Source: Gloeophyllum trabeum ATCC 11539 (lineage: Eukaryota > Basidiomycota > Agaricomycetes > Gloeophyllales > Gloeophyllaceae). From it: a stretch of 64,000 nt of DNA. The notes under the pieces are model-generated. The model saw nothing but the letters and a program-made list of their open reading frames with translations. It made no database searches and was not told the DNA's origin. Location of the stretch: positions 620,197 through 684,196 of the forward strand of contig NW_006920425.1 in assembly GCF_000344685.1 (NCBI RefSeq), given 5' to 3'. Positions 1-11,660 of the stretch are shown one piece after another. A program made the translations under genes and the position numbers. Position 1 is the first letter of the stretch; each line of letters opens with the position of its first letter.

Positions 1-604
1 TTTCATTTACGCCATCGTCTCTCATAGGCATCGTGCGTGAGCAAGGTTTGGCACCAACGAATTGTACGCTGTCACATACGCCGACGCCTCACCTGAATGT
101 CCGCGCCGTGCGAGTGTAAGGTACGTTTTGTGTCTTCAACATCTACAGATCTTTCATTTACGCCATCGTCTCTCATAGGCATCGTGCGCGAGCAGGGTTC
201 GGCGCCGACGAATTGTACACTGTCACGTACGCCGACGCCTCGCCCGAACGTCCGCGCCGTGCGAGTGTAAGGTACGTTTTGTGTCTTCAACATCTACAGG
301 TCTTTCATTTACGCCATCGTCTCTCATAGGCATCGTGCGTGAGCAAGGTTTGGCACCAACGAATTGTACGCTGTCACATACGCCGACGCCTCGCCCGAAC
401 GTCCGCGCCGTGCGAGTGTAAGGTAAGTTTTGTGTCTTCAACATCTATAGCTCTTTCATTTATGTAATCGTCTCTCATAGGCATCGTGCGAGAGCAGGGT
501 TCGGCGCCGACGAATTGTACACTGTCACGTACGCCGACGCCTCGCCCGAACGTCTGCACCATCACGTACGCCGACACCTCGCCCGTACGTCCGCGCAATG
601 CGAC
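1..604. repeat. 151-bp direct tandem repeat, four copies
   Basis: Four head-to-tail copies begin at 1, 152, 303 and 454, each opening with tttcatttacgccatcgtct (the fourth slightly diverged). The spacing is exactly 151 bases, which is not a multiple of three, so apparent minus-strand reading frames repeat by chance. Each unit ends with a donor-like ggtacgtt or ggtaagtt followed about 20 bases later by a CTACAG or CTATAG acceptor-like element. The fourth copy carries an extra partial duplication of its cacgtacgccgac segment. The array is cut by the left edge of the window, so the copy number is a minimum. No protein is supported here; it is probably a satellite or minisatellite. Confidence 0.9.
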
Positions 605-1194
605 TGTAAGGTAAGTTTTGCATTGGGGGCTGAGCGCTTTTGGGCATCAGTTGAGCATCGGCGTGATCAGGTGAGTGGCAGCTACTCGTTTCGCTGACCG
701 CCGAGGACCGCGCTGACCACCGAGGCCCAGCGGCAAGCTGCTCGAGGGGGCGAATTGCACCTTCGCAAGGTATGGCGTGCCAGGTCACTAAGCCGACCTC
801 TCGGGTGACGGCTGCAATGTCACATATGCCAAGCTGGTGCACAAGTTGAGCCTGTGGCCGTGACGCAACACCGTTGACGTTCGACGGCGAAAATCTAAGC
901 ACGTGTCTAAAAACCATACATCCCAAGCTAGGTTATTATCACTCCCAACGTTCTCTGGTCAAAAAGCAGCAGCCAGTGCATTCATCTGTGTTCCATTATA
1001 TCACATACTGTGTCCCAGAAAGAGGCGGATTGTCTGAATTTTTCTGTACCCCTGAGAGTGATCGAGACTGAGTTTCGGCTGAAGTTGCAGAGATCCACTG
1101 GTACGATTGACAGGGGTAGCCGGAAAAACCGAAATATGCTGACATATAACCTTGTGTTTGTGTAGCCCTCACCTTTCCGCCCCCCTTGCTGCTC
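605..1194. other. Intergenic, no gene seen
   Basis: Sequence between the tandem repeat and the first convincing gene. Short frames overlap here on both strands, but none shows splice-linked continuity or a recognisable motif. It should hold the promoter of the gene starting at 1195. Confidence 0.5.
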
Positions 1195-2932
1195 ATGCCG
1201 TTCTGTAATGGACGGACCCCTAGTGGGGAACCGTGCCCTTGCCAGCATTTTATTCTTCAGAAACCCAAGAAGAGGAGCAATGGCAAGGTCTCCAAGAAGA
1301 AGAGGTGCGACTGTACTCATAAGGAGAGCTACCATGCCCTGGAGCGACCTGGGATGGCTTCTCCCACTCCGACTTCTGGCAACAACACTATCGCTGGCAT
1401 TATGAAGAAGTACTCAGGTGGTCTCGAACGTCTCCTTCTCCCTGAGCAGGTCTCCGAGGACGAGGCCCGTCGTGAGGCCAACACCGGGTTCCACCGGGTC
1501 CCGAAAGAAGATGGCGGGGCTGGACAAAGGCCTGCTCAAAAAGGAAAAGGAAAGGCCTACGGTCGCGGAGGAGAAACAAGATACAAGGTAAGCTGTTCTG
1601 CCCATTTGTCGACCATAGCTCTGACTCCAAGCAGCCGACGAAGGCCACAAAAGTCATGTCAAGGCCTATGTCGATTGGGCGTGTTGTTCTGCTGCCGTGC
1701 GGTATTAAGGTATGTCTATAGATAGCAGATGTTGAAGCGTCTCTCAACATTTTCCAGGCTGATGGGGAAATCGAAAATGACGTTGCACCTTCAAGGGGTC
1801 AATATGAGTCTACATTTCAGAAGCAAGGCCTGGCTGCCGATCGCGATGGGCAATCTGTTCTCAGCTTTGCCAAGGAGTGGAGCTCCCAGGCCATTGATGA
1901 ATGGCTCCGTCGTTTGCTTCCTCAGCCCTTCCGGTACCTTGATGCTCGGCACGGCATACCTCAGGAGGGCGAATTCCACTGGAAGCTTTGTGTCAAGAGC
2001 TCACGTAGGATTGTTGTCGTTGAGAGGAGTGGCGAGTACACTGGTCGGGACTTAGTCAAGGTTCGGGGCGGCCCGGGCAAGAACACTGATGACTATATTA
2101 TCCACTTTGGTACGTCTTTGATTCTACTATGATCTTTCTGAAAGCTTAATCACATGTCGTAGTGTCTATTCATCACATCCCACAGTCGGTCTTGAGAGAC
2201 TGGGACGCTGGTGTCGCTCTGGCTGAACAGGGCCTCCCCGAGGTTGCCACTGATGAAGAGCTCGATGTCTCTGACAATGAGGACCTATCAGGCCTCCCTT
2301 CCTCTCGTCCTCGACCTAAGCCCCGGCCTGCGTACAAAGGAGCCAAGTGGCAGTCTGGTTTTATCCTCCGTAAGGGCAAGATGTACATGAGTGAGGCTGA
2401 TGCCTTGGAAAGTAGTGAGTCGTCCTCATCGGATGGAGAGGAGATGGGTAACAGTGAGGGGGACGAGGACAAAGTGAGGGGTCAGGAGATTGGTGAAAAA
2501 AACTTGAAGGAAGAGGGTACCCGGAAGTCAGAGCGACTTAGTGGCAAGAGGAAGAGGAGCTACGCTGAGGATAGTGATATAGAGTTTGTCGAGGGTCCGA
2601 GCACCAAGAAGGCAGAGGTGGAGGCTGATAATGACGGCTGTGAGTGCTATATTCTGTTTGTATGGATATATTTCTTACATGGAGAGTTTACAGTTAAGGC
2701 GGGGCCTTTTGATGTCGACGAGACAGATCCTGGGCATCTCCCGTACTTCAATGCACCCCTGTTTTTCACGTCTGAGGAATTACCTACAGCCTCCGGGAGT
2801 GGGTCAACGTCTATGGCTGGTGCTGGTGTTATGGACTCGGGGGCAACTACGTCTGGAGGCTCATTTTGGGGACTGAAGCCCAACTTGCCTTCACCCGGTA
2901 AACCTCGTACTAGCCCTTGGCCGACACTCTAA
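1195..2932 (+). CDS. Orphan basidiomycete protein with N-terminal Cys/His cluster
   Basis: Five exons fit one frame: 1195-1587, 1635-1709, 1758-2109, 2163-2639 and 2694-2932, giving about 511 aa. The ATG at 1195 starts MPFCNG; the longer frame upstream has only a TTG. The first 50 residues carry CNG, CPCQHF and CDCTHKESYH, a spacing that could bind zinc. A basic region follows, then a conserved-looking middle (EFHWKLCVKSSRRIVVV, ending TDDYIIHF), then an acidic Ser/Glu-rich part with a KRKR-type basic stretch that could act in nuclear import. The last intron (54 nt) is a multiple of three and lacks a stop; reading through it would add an odd hydrophobic stretch, so splicing is preferred. No function is recognised. 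Families starting MPFCNG are, from memory, common in Agaricomycetes and may be linked to mobile elements. Confidence 0.75.
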
Positions 2933-4690
2933 AATATCATACGTAGTGATGTTGTATCAGGATATCTTTATTATCTTGTGATGAATATAGAATGACCTGA
3001 AGTCGCCTCGATGAATCACTACAACTTTAAGTCTGGACGATACTTGTGGATGGCAGAGGTATACGGGACTTGAGCCACGTAATGTCACGATTGCCCGACC
3101 GAGGCATAGATATTTGTGCCACCACACATATGTCCAATATATGCTGTGGCCATCAGCGATATGTGTGGGTTATCTATGCTGTGTGCGCGCAATTGGTAGT
3201 AGGTACGAATATCATTGTATGCGGAGGCTGTAATATATGCGGCAGGAATTAAATGGGCAAACGGACCGTCATACAAAAAGTCATTATGAGACCCAGTATA
3301 TATTACATTGGACAACAGGACACTACTGAACATACAGCACATTTTGAAAGTTGTATCATAAGTGGCAGAGATATAGTATAATAGGATTCCACCACGGGTG
3401 CACTCATTAGTGCTTCCAGGCGGAACTCACGAGGGAAACAACCTTCGGGAACACAGTAGACCAAGCTCCACCTGATCCAAAATGATTTGTGCACCTGCAC
3501 TGGTGGATAGACTCGACTTACGCAGAAGTCCGAAGTTGAGAGGAGGTGCCGTTGACAAGATAAACGCGTAAAGTTGCACAGAAGGGGTCGTCCGGAAGGT
3601 CGGAGTGGAAAGTTGTCAGACTGGGTTGATTCTGAGACCAGCACCTAGAGCTCGACGAGAGGATCACGACGGTATAGGTATTGTAGTAATAGCATATGTA
3701 TTCGTCGAGATACAAAGTGAAAGTGACAGACACCGCTGAACGCGCAAACAGAACTCGCGCGCGCCCACTTCGTTGCATTTTTCCCGCGCGGCCAACATTT
3801 CTCAGAACAGCAATAAAGTAGACAACGACCGAGAAGTAACCATTATACAGTACAGTACGCTAGCGTGTGGTATGGTTGATACAGGATGCGGGAGATGAGC
3901 AAGCTCAACAGGAGTTGCGGGATATGGAATGATGCGCAGGAGAGCTACCAGTGGAGCCAGGAGATCAGAGAGGGATGTGAGCATACAAAAAAGTAGAAGG
4001 GAAATGTACAGCGAGCAAGCAGGTGAGTGAGAACCAGCAGTTGACAGTGAGTGAGAACGAGCAATTAACGTGATGGCAAAGAAAAGGGGAGAGCTTATCT
4101 TGAACAATATTATTCTTCGAGCAGACGTATCCTAAAGCAAGCGCTTTGAAGACCTGCAAAACGGCCCCGCGATCGTCGAACTACTCGCACATCAAATTGG
4201 CTCCAGCGACGGACGTAACGGGGGCCGTATTCTACACCGGCAGCTCGCTCAACGCCCGCAATTCCTGTCAAGCTTGCTGAACTTCTGCATCCTGTATACG
4301 TTGCCTAAGGTCGTATCGGTACAGTAACTTGAATGAGTTGAATGACTACGACGGAGTCGACTCCTCGCTACCGCTGCGCATGCACTGTGCTCCTGGTTCT
4401 CCTCTGTGCGCTTGATTTTTGCAACAAGGGTCTATAAGGGATACTGGCGGGCGGCGTTCGCTGTCGGTGCCAACTTGAAATGATTCTGAACGGACATCCT
4501 ACTTCGCGCGCGATGATCCCGGGGGCTGCTGGAATATATACGATACGCTGGTGAGAGTGCTACAGGAAAAATAATGACTCGTTTGGCGCTGCAAGCGCGC
4601 TACCAAGATCGATGGGCACAGGTCCCGTGTCTCTTCTGCTATGATCTCCCTGCCTGCGATGTATACTACTTGCAATCACCTGGCGTAGGG
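2933..4690. other. Intergenic, no gene seen
   Basis: About 1.75 kb without a convincing gene. Reading frames on both strands are short, lack linked splice sites and show no recognised motif. The stretch 3110-3250 has purine/pyrimidine-alternating runs but no clear repeat. Confidence 0.5.
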
Positions 4691-6515
4691 CCCCGTCCTA
4701 GCTATCCGACCGCGCACATCCCAGCTTTGAGTGCAGGGTGCGACGACTCTCGCCTCGCGCTAGCATTGTCGACTCTTCCCTGAGTTTCTCGGCTCTCGCT
4801 CGCTCGTCCACGGTGTCTCCTCGAACCTTGCGAGGCCCCGCCGTGGATACCCGCCGCTGCCACGCACGCTCGAGTCTCTTGTCCTGCTCTCTGCCGACGC
4901 GTTGTGCAAGACGCATCCACCGCGCGCTGTCGCAGATCGACATGGTCGGGAACAACACTGTGCTACTTCCAGGTTTCTCTCTGCCGCAATTCAGGTTCGC
5001 ATACACCCTGTGGCCGCTGTGACTGACTGCCTGGCCTGTTTGGTCTTATGGGTCCAGTAAGGCGCTTGGACCGGCGCTTGGTCGACCTCAGATCCTCCTT
5101 GCTACGTGCGAGGCGCGCGTGTGCGCTTGGAGTTTGCGTACAATGCTGCCAAGGGTTTCACTGTGTGGCGGAGAACGCTTGCCCTTCGGGCAATTTGGGC
5201 CACAGTTTTCGTGCATGCGCTTGATTGTTTGCGAGGTATAAGAGATGGCGGTGTACTGGCGGTGGAGGGCATCGTCTGGACTGTGTTTCCGTGTTCTGCG
5301 TGCCCTGGAGGCTGCTTCGCTCGTTCTGCCGCAAGTTTCTCAAGCCCTGGAGGCAAACGTTCCATCAGTCCACGAACATGAACGTCCGATCGGGCATTAT
5401 GGACCCCCACGCCCTGACCTACGCCCATGTCCAGGGCATGAATTGGAATTCTCTGTGCCGATACTGTATCCACAGAAGATGCGCGACGCCGGTGCTGGCC
5501 ACAACCGCCAGCGCCAGGGCCTTTCGTGAATACGTGGTATGTTCATGGAACCCCTTCCCATCTGCCTCCCCTATCCACCCGGTGCGCAGATCGACGATAT
5601 GGTCCGCGCGAGGCGCTATAGCTACGCGCGGGGCCTGTGGTCCAGTTGGCATCTCGGCCGTGTCGTCGGCCACGTCTGCGTGAAGAACGAGGTCCGTCCC
5701 GTCGTTCGCGCACACGTGACACGCTCCCTTCCCTGACTTTTCGCGTCAGGTCGGGGAGATGCAGAAGGGGTACTTTGTGACCGTGCGCGAAGAGCTGGGC
5801 TGGACCGGCTTGTTTTTCCCTTCGCTAGGCGAGTTGGTCGAGGTTGTGCCTCCTGGCGCGCTGGACGTCGCGATTCCCGACCCCATGCCCCTCGCGGGGC
5901 TGTTCTTCAACGTAAGGCAGCGGCGTGGCCGTCGCTCCAGCCTACTGACCAAGCACCCTCGCAGACCGTGTACGCCAGGGTGTCACGTACCCTCCCCGAC
6001 GGCTCCCCCTCGCATAAGTGGGCGAAAGCGGACGTACTTGTGAGTTCTCGTTTCCTTTTTTTGTATCTGCTTACGCGTGCGCATTCGATTTGTCGCGTGC
6101 TTTTTTTTTCTTGGTAGCCGTATGACGGGGCGTGGCGCTTCGGCGTGCGCGAGGGGCCGGTGGTCGTGCGGGAACCGCCCATTCTGCCGTACTGCGCGGA
6201 GGCGGAGCGCGCGCTCCGTGCGCGCGGCGAGGACGTGTGCCAGTATAGGCCGTGAGCGCTCGACGGGTTGGGTGCATGCTGCAGTAGCTTGCTATTCATC
6301 TCCACGTTCTCTACCTTCTTTCATTCTTTTATAATCTGAATGGCCCGGCCTTAGACTGCCTCGATTTTCTTGGCTATGGATATCAGCATCAGGAACCAAC
6401 GCGATCGTTGTTTCCTGATATCCAGAGACGCTTCTGGATTGTAGACTGGCTGGATTGTTTGTAGCACTAGACGGGATGCTCCCGTTGTACGCTCTTTACC
6501 GTTCCAGCAATGTAT
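4690..6515. repeat. Segmental duplication, copy 1 (pairs with about 9880-11660)
   Basis: This block holds gene B1 and flanks that align with a second block around gene B2. Shared landmarks outside the coding region are: the element around 4940, where ATGGTCGGGAACAACACTG matches the ATGGCCGGGAACAACTCTA element at 10168; the ccctggaggcaaacg element just before each start codon (5346 and 10589); and the gtatgcatcatg element near 6510 and 11650. The copies have diverged strongly, so this is an old duplication. Exact limits cannot be set by eye. Confidence 0.75.
5378..6255 (+). CDS. Orphan protein B1, paralogue of the gene at 10.6 kb
   Basis: Five exons: 5378-5536, 5590-5691, 5750-5911, 5965-6039 and 6118-6255, giving 211 aa. 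The model rests on exon-by-exon alignment with B2: ALTYAHVQGMNWNSLCRYC pairs with YLTYSYVEGLDFDKICRRC, GWTGLFFPSLGE with RWSGLFFPQFGE, and VYARV...KWAKADVL with VYARV...KWTKAELA. The last introns fall at the same place. The ATG at 5378 is chosen because the shared DNA just upstream is read in different frames in the two copies, as expected for a 5' leader. No signal peptide or membrane segment is seen. The conserved RCxxC-like pair in exon 1 and the GLFFP motif are the only landmarks. Function unknown. Confidence 0.8.
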
Positions 6516-7574
6516 GCATCATGTCCGCGTCTGATGGTGGGGCGGAGAGTTGGGGGTCTGTCTCCTAGAGCACGGCGTGGGGGAGGCGACCGGCTTGCCT
6601 TTGCCCGGAATTCCATCTGCTCCTCCGCTCCTCTTCACGTCTGGTTCTGTCGCTCTGCTCCCTGACTTCGGCTTTGTATCCGTGATTGAGACTGACGCTA
6701 CCCACAGCATTGACGCCGCGCGGGGCGTCCTGATCGAGGTCACCGCCGTGCTCGGGCTCATGCTCGCGGCGGAGCACGACGTCAACGGGCCTGGCCTCTG
6801 CTCACCGCGGGGCTTCGGGCGGTGTTTTCACCGACGGGATGCTCAACAGCGCTTGCTCGCTTTGGTTTGTTTTTTGGGGTGGGCATCATGCGCAGTCAGT
6901 GGTTGGTCTTTGGTATGCCAGTATGATGCTGAAGGTGAGGGTAGTACTGGGTCGGCTCGTTCCCAGGCTGCTTGCGACTGTTATCTATGCGCTGCTGAAG
7001 TATTCCAGGTATTGAACGCACCACTCCGATGTATGGGTTTCCTTCGAAGGGTGTTCTCCCGCACGTCGTGTCATATGTCCACTCGTTCTCGTCTAGCACC
7101 CGCGTCCCGTAACCACAATCATCTCACGGCAGTGTACAGTGTACTAGGTACTAGTCGTGTCCAAGTCGTGTCTGGTGTAAACATTAATGCTTGCTAGCCG
7201 TCGTTTTTGTCCGGTAGATTGTACCGCCGCGGCTTTATCGTCTACCGAGGGGCATGTACCACTACCTTGACGCATCATGACTGGAATGTTGAACAGTGAA
7301 TTGAGAGCGCGCCCGGCGGCACGGCGAAGGAAATACAACGGAGTAGGAAGCCCAACCTTGCGGAGACATGCTTCAGTATCTAGCCGAGGTCCAAGAAAGC
7401 GCACACAATCGCCAGCGATTCCTATATATAGCGTGCAGCCAGAGATTAAAAAAAATAACGGGGTGACAGGGAAACCCCTTGGAATCGTCAGCCGTCAAGC
7501 ACCAAAAATGTGAATCGATATATGCATATTGCTTGGCAATTCACCAGAGTCGCTGTCCGGCGCTAGCCCTCTCA
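6256..7574. other. Intergenic, possible gene remnant at 6520-6850
   Basis: A GC-rich open stretch at about 6550-6850 reads on the plus strand through a leucine/valine-rich segment (IEVTAVLGLMLAAEHD), but no start, splice sites or paralogue make it a credible gene. The rest shows nothing recognisable. Confidence 0.35.
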
Positions 7575-8999
7575 TCAGCGCATGGCGGAGATCAAGATCA
7601 TGTTGTCCGTTAGGATCGCCGGGACGATCGCCATCCACGCATAGGGCTGAGCCAATTCATTCCGAACAAAGTCTCTAGACCGAGCCTCGAGGAACACGCC
7701 GCTTGCCAAAGCGCCAATGACCCTTGAATACATGATACGTGTGAGTCTTGTGTCGCAAAACGCGGCATAACAGAAAGCGTACCAGAGATAGTACCACGAA
7801 GTGTCCCGCGTCAGTATGAAGATGAGTCATCCACCGGAGCCCCAGAACACCGGAACCCCCATCCTCGTGCGCGTCTTCGAGTGCTGCACTGTTTTGTATA
7901 AGAATAGCACCAGCATAAAGACATCGAACAGCAACGTTGGTAGGCTGCGACAAATTTCAGTATCTCCAATAATCAAACATTTGGGATTCGGAAAACACTC
8001 ACAATGTGACACCGACAGTGGCTGATCTGCCCGACGGTGAGGTATTTGCTGCACACAAGTACAGTGTACCCGTCAGTTCGGCGGCAAATGCTGCAGATAC
8101 CAATGCGATCACTCCGCGACCTGTGACAATTGTATTGGGATTTTCGTTGGATTGCAAGGAACAAAGCCACTGACGGTACTTGAAGAAGGCGTGCAGCCTC
8201 ATTTGCAAGATAACTGAGTTAAGGGCGTTCAGGGAAGGAGCGGCAGAGTCTATCATCGACTTACGTTCAATGATGGTGACCATCCCGAGGCCTGAAAATA
8301 AAGTAGCCCGTATTGTAAGTTCCTTGTATGTGCAGGAGATTGAGCTAATCAACCTGCTAGGTTCAATGGATTTCTGGTGCCTGGATATGACAGTTGTGGC
8401 CAGCTCAAGCTAGCGATGCCACATCTGGCATATCTAAGCACCACATTTCCAATGAGCCAAGCAGATTGATATCCTTGATTCTGAGGCCTCAGATTATCAT
8501 CGTCAAATGTGAGTCAATGATGAACTCTTTCACTTCCACACTGAGCACCCTGTACTCAGTTATTTTGCAAGTGAGCCTACAGGTGGGTTATACTCACCTG
8601 CTGAGGTGAATGTCACCCAAGTGAGGGACCCACCAGCAAGTAGAATCTTCATCCGTCTCCACTTGGTGCACTGAGCACGAGATCGTCAGCCAATGTATGT
8701 GGCCAAGAGAAGCTATGGATGCACCCAAAAAAGCTCCACCTGCGGATGAGAAGGGGTGTCTGGTCAACCCACGCTCAAGCCGCAGTAACATCGGCACACT
8801 CACCTCCAACAGCATAGTTGAGATTGAGACCAAGATTTCCGCAAATCAGGGCACAATCCTGTGCGACCAAGATGAGGTTGACATACAATGACGTGAAGGC
8901 GGCTACGCGGGAATCGTCAGGAGATAATAACCACCCTGAGTCAATATACTGACAAGCCAGATACCTCGACAGTCCTAAGTGAATGTTATGTGAATCCAT
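7575..8999 (-). pseudogene. Decayed multi-pass membrane protein gene (DUF6533-like)
   Basis: Reading the minus strand, hydrophobic exons can be joined from about 8.1 kb down: a segment with VIALVSAAFAAELTGTLYL, then after an intron LLFDVFMLVLFLYKTVQ, leading to GVPVFWGSGG. There an in-frame TGA lies at 7827-7829. The same frame stays open for 83 more codons (FILTRDTSWYYLWYAFCYAA, ending PYAWMAIVPAILTDN) to a stop at 7575. The pattern of a K-rich loop, an LxxxLxRD motif and an aromatic helix matches the C-terminal part of fungal DUF6533-type seven-helix proteins. Two versions of one exon-like element (near 8215-8290 and 8480-8570) suggest an internal duplication. The 5' end is not resolved. 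A hidden intron over the TGA is possible but no good splice pair is seen. Confidence 0.6.
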
Positions 9000-9879
9000 G
9001 GAGCCTCGTGTACCGGGTGAGAATAGGACGGAGTACAGCAGGAATACAAGGTGCTTTATGTGTAGTGGTGTATTTGCATCGCATAGGTGGGCGGTGTAGT
9101 GACTATCCCGGAACAGATCCAGGATATCCCTCGAGGAGCCATGGCCAGCTTGCCGCTTTTAAGAATACACGATCCAACAAGATCGTATCCGCATCGTAGG
9201 ATGCAATGGTTCTATCTGCCGTATATGCACCTACCAGCTCACCGAATCTGTTCGAAGACATTCACCAGCCCTAGGATAAGTCCAGAGATGTACAGAGTAG
9301 AACGCAGCCTCAGTATTACCCGTCACCAGAGTGTTTGGCGGTATTTGGTGACAGACATTCGGAGCGACGTTCGTGTCGACGACGACGAGCATGTGTACAT
9401 ATGTCTTTATGTCTCGCTGCTTTACGTCCTTTCTTATGCTAGGCCTGCTTTCGGATCCTATGGCTCATTTTTTGGGACAGCTGGGGTCTTCAAGCAATTC
9501 CTGCAACGAGCTCGCTGGTCGGCAACAGTATGAGGTGAACGGACGAAGTGATCGGCGTCGTGTCCACTGTCTGCTCAAATACCTCCTGCGTCCTCGGATT
9601 GACAAGCCATACTTTGTCTGGATTCTTTGACCTTGGTGTATGTTGCGATCGCATCAGGAGGTTTGACCTTCTATGTCGTTGATTTCAACATCGGTGCCCT
9701 TTGTGACGTCTTTGTCCTGCTGCTGGAACTCTTTGGGAAAGACACAGCTGCAGTACGACGAATACTGAAACATCTGGGAGAAGACGTGCTCTCGGGAAGT
9801 TCGTCAGCAACCACGGGACATTTGCAGAGGCCTCTTGAAGTCTGCTGGCGGATTCTGACGCGTTCTGAGGATCGACTCT
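9000..9879. other. Intergenic, no gene seen
   Basis: Open frames here (for example about 9087-9533 on the plus strand) lack a recognisable domain, splice logic or paralogue. Nothing else is supported. Confidence 0.45.
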
Positions 9880-11660
9880 TCTGCTAGTCGCTCAGTTCTG
9901 GTTCGTTATCCACAGTCTCTCCTCGTACTTTGTAACCCTGGGCGATAGAGCATATCCTAGCCGTCTGTCGGGAGTTGCCGAATTCGGACTGGCTCTGCCT
10001 CTTGGCCGTGCCTCGCGCTTGCGTGGAAGCGACGGTCTCTCTCCACCGTCGATACCCTCTACTGCTACGCTAACACTCGATCCTTGACTTTCTCGTCTTG
10101 CTCTCTACTTACACTTTATAGCAGACGCGCGTTCCGACCATCTATCGCAGACTGACGTATATCGACATGGCCGGGAACAACTCTATGCTGCTTATAGGCT
10201 CTTCCTTCTCGCTCAGATCCAAGCGCTCCCCTCTCGACATTTCTGTCTGTTGCGATTTTTTGGCCTTGTTTGACGCTATGGAACCAAGAAATACGCTTGG
10301 ACATACGCTTGGTCACCTCGGTTCCTCCTCGCTACATGCGAGCGTGAACAATAGGGCATTTGCACGCTTGGAATTTCCGTGAAGCGTTTCACTGTATGTG
10401 AACGCTTGTCCGTTCGGCCTCAAGCGCGTTATGTCCTGCAATTTAGGCCACGGTTCCGTGCGTTAGCTTGGATGTTTGTAAGATATAAGAAAAGGCGGTC
10501 GGCTGGCGACGGAAAGTATTCTGGAGAGCTGTCTTGTGTTCTGTGTGCCCTGGGGGCTGCTACCGCTCGTTTTGCTGCAAGTGTTTCAAGCCCTGGAGGC
10601 AAACGCAATGGAGATGCCAATTCTGATTCACGAAATCAAGCACTACCTCACGTACAGTTACGTCGAGGGCCTGGACTTTGACAAGATCTGTCGACGGTGC
10701 AACCACGATCTACACTGTGCCAGACCTAAACTTGATGCCGCCTTCTACGAGCCACGAGATCGTGACGAGAAATTCATGGTATGTGCTTTACGACGGTATG
10801 ACAATGCTCGATCTCGATGGTCTGCGACCCAAATGGGTACCGTGGTAGGTCATCTCTGTGTCTGGGACCAGGTTTGTTCGTTGTATGCGGCGCGACACTC
10901 TTTCCTGACTGATGGCTGCCCTAGGATGGCAGGGACGGTAAAGCATATTTTGTCACAGACTACAACGAACATAGGTGGTCTGGCCTTTTCTTCCCTCAAT
11001 TTGGCGAGATTCAGGGGCATCCTAACGCACCAGCTCCTCCGAAGATTCCCTTGCGCCATTGGACCGTACGCGTAAGCCAGCGTCTCGTGGTGTTGGCTAC
11101 CTTTGTGCCGCTGAGGAACATTTCTTGCCAGTTTGTGTATGCGAGGGTTCCCGAGCATCTTGCGAACGGCGCTGTTGCGTTCAAGTGGACCAAGGCCGAG
11201 CTAGCTGTGAGTTCCTCCGTGTTATGTAGCCTGCGGCATATGATTTGGTCTTCTCATTCTGCAAAGCCCGGCGAAAGTTCGTATTTCCAGATTCGTGAAG
11301 GACCGCAGGCTGGCACGATGTTGCCGGACCCTTTGGTCCTCCCGTACCACCGAGAGACGGAGCAGGCCCTCCGTCTACGTGGTGATGAAGTGTCTCGTTA
11401 CATTTCATCTGACAGCGCTTGATCACCACGGTTTGGTTTGTGACTGCAGTATACTCTTGTTTTCACGCTCCTTTTCTTCTTCATTGTCCTCCTATCACTC
11501 AATTGCATGCTGTAGAATATCTCGAGATGCTCTGCGGCTATGGTCTTGACTTCACGCTAGACTCCAACAGACTGTAGGGGATTGCATCGACTGATCCGTT
11601 TGTAGACTAGATGGAATAGTCCCGTGTACGCTCTGCCATTTCAGCGATGTATGCATCATG
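9880..11660. repeat. Segmental duplication, copy 2 (pairs with about 4690-6515)
   Basis: Holds gene B2 and leader and trailer sequences related to those of B1. A short upstream open frame starting ATGGCCGGGAACAAC at 10168 is conserved in its first nine codons with that at 4941 (M-x-G-N-N-x-x-L-L). Its continuation diverges, so it may be an upstream ORF in the 5' leader or simply conserved DNA. Both copies lie in the same orientation about 5.2 kb apart. Confidence 0.75.
10608..11422 (+). CDS. Orphan protein B2, paralogue of the gene at 5.4 kb
   Basis: Four exons: 10608-10871, 10925-11071, 11132-11206 and 11267-11422. From the second ATG (10614, best aligned with B1) the product is 211 aa, the same length as B1; the ATG at 10608 would add two residues. 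The first exon reads straight through the place where B1 has a 53-nt intron. RRYDNARSRW in B2 aligns with RRYSYARGLW in B1, so the intron was lost in B2 or gained in B1. The later introns are shared in position. Motifs YFVTDYNEHRWSGLFFPQFG and VLPYHRETEQALRLRG are conserved with B1. No secretion signal, membrane helix or known domain is seen. Function unknown. Confidence 0.8.

Noticed and set aside
72..598. Three overlapping minus-strand frames of about 73 codons in the 5' repeat
   Set aside because: They recur every 151 bases simply because the DNA repeats, and the period is not a multiple of three. No start context or domain supports them.
525..926. 133-codon minus-strand frame
   Set aside because: Partly inside the tandem repeat, with no motif and no paralogue.
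9087..9533. 148-codon plus-strand frame
   Set aside because: Composition is not protein-like over its length and no linked exons or relatives in the window were found.
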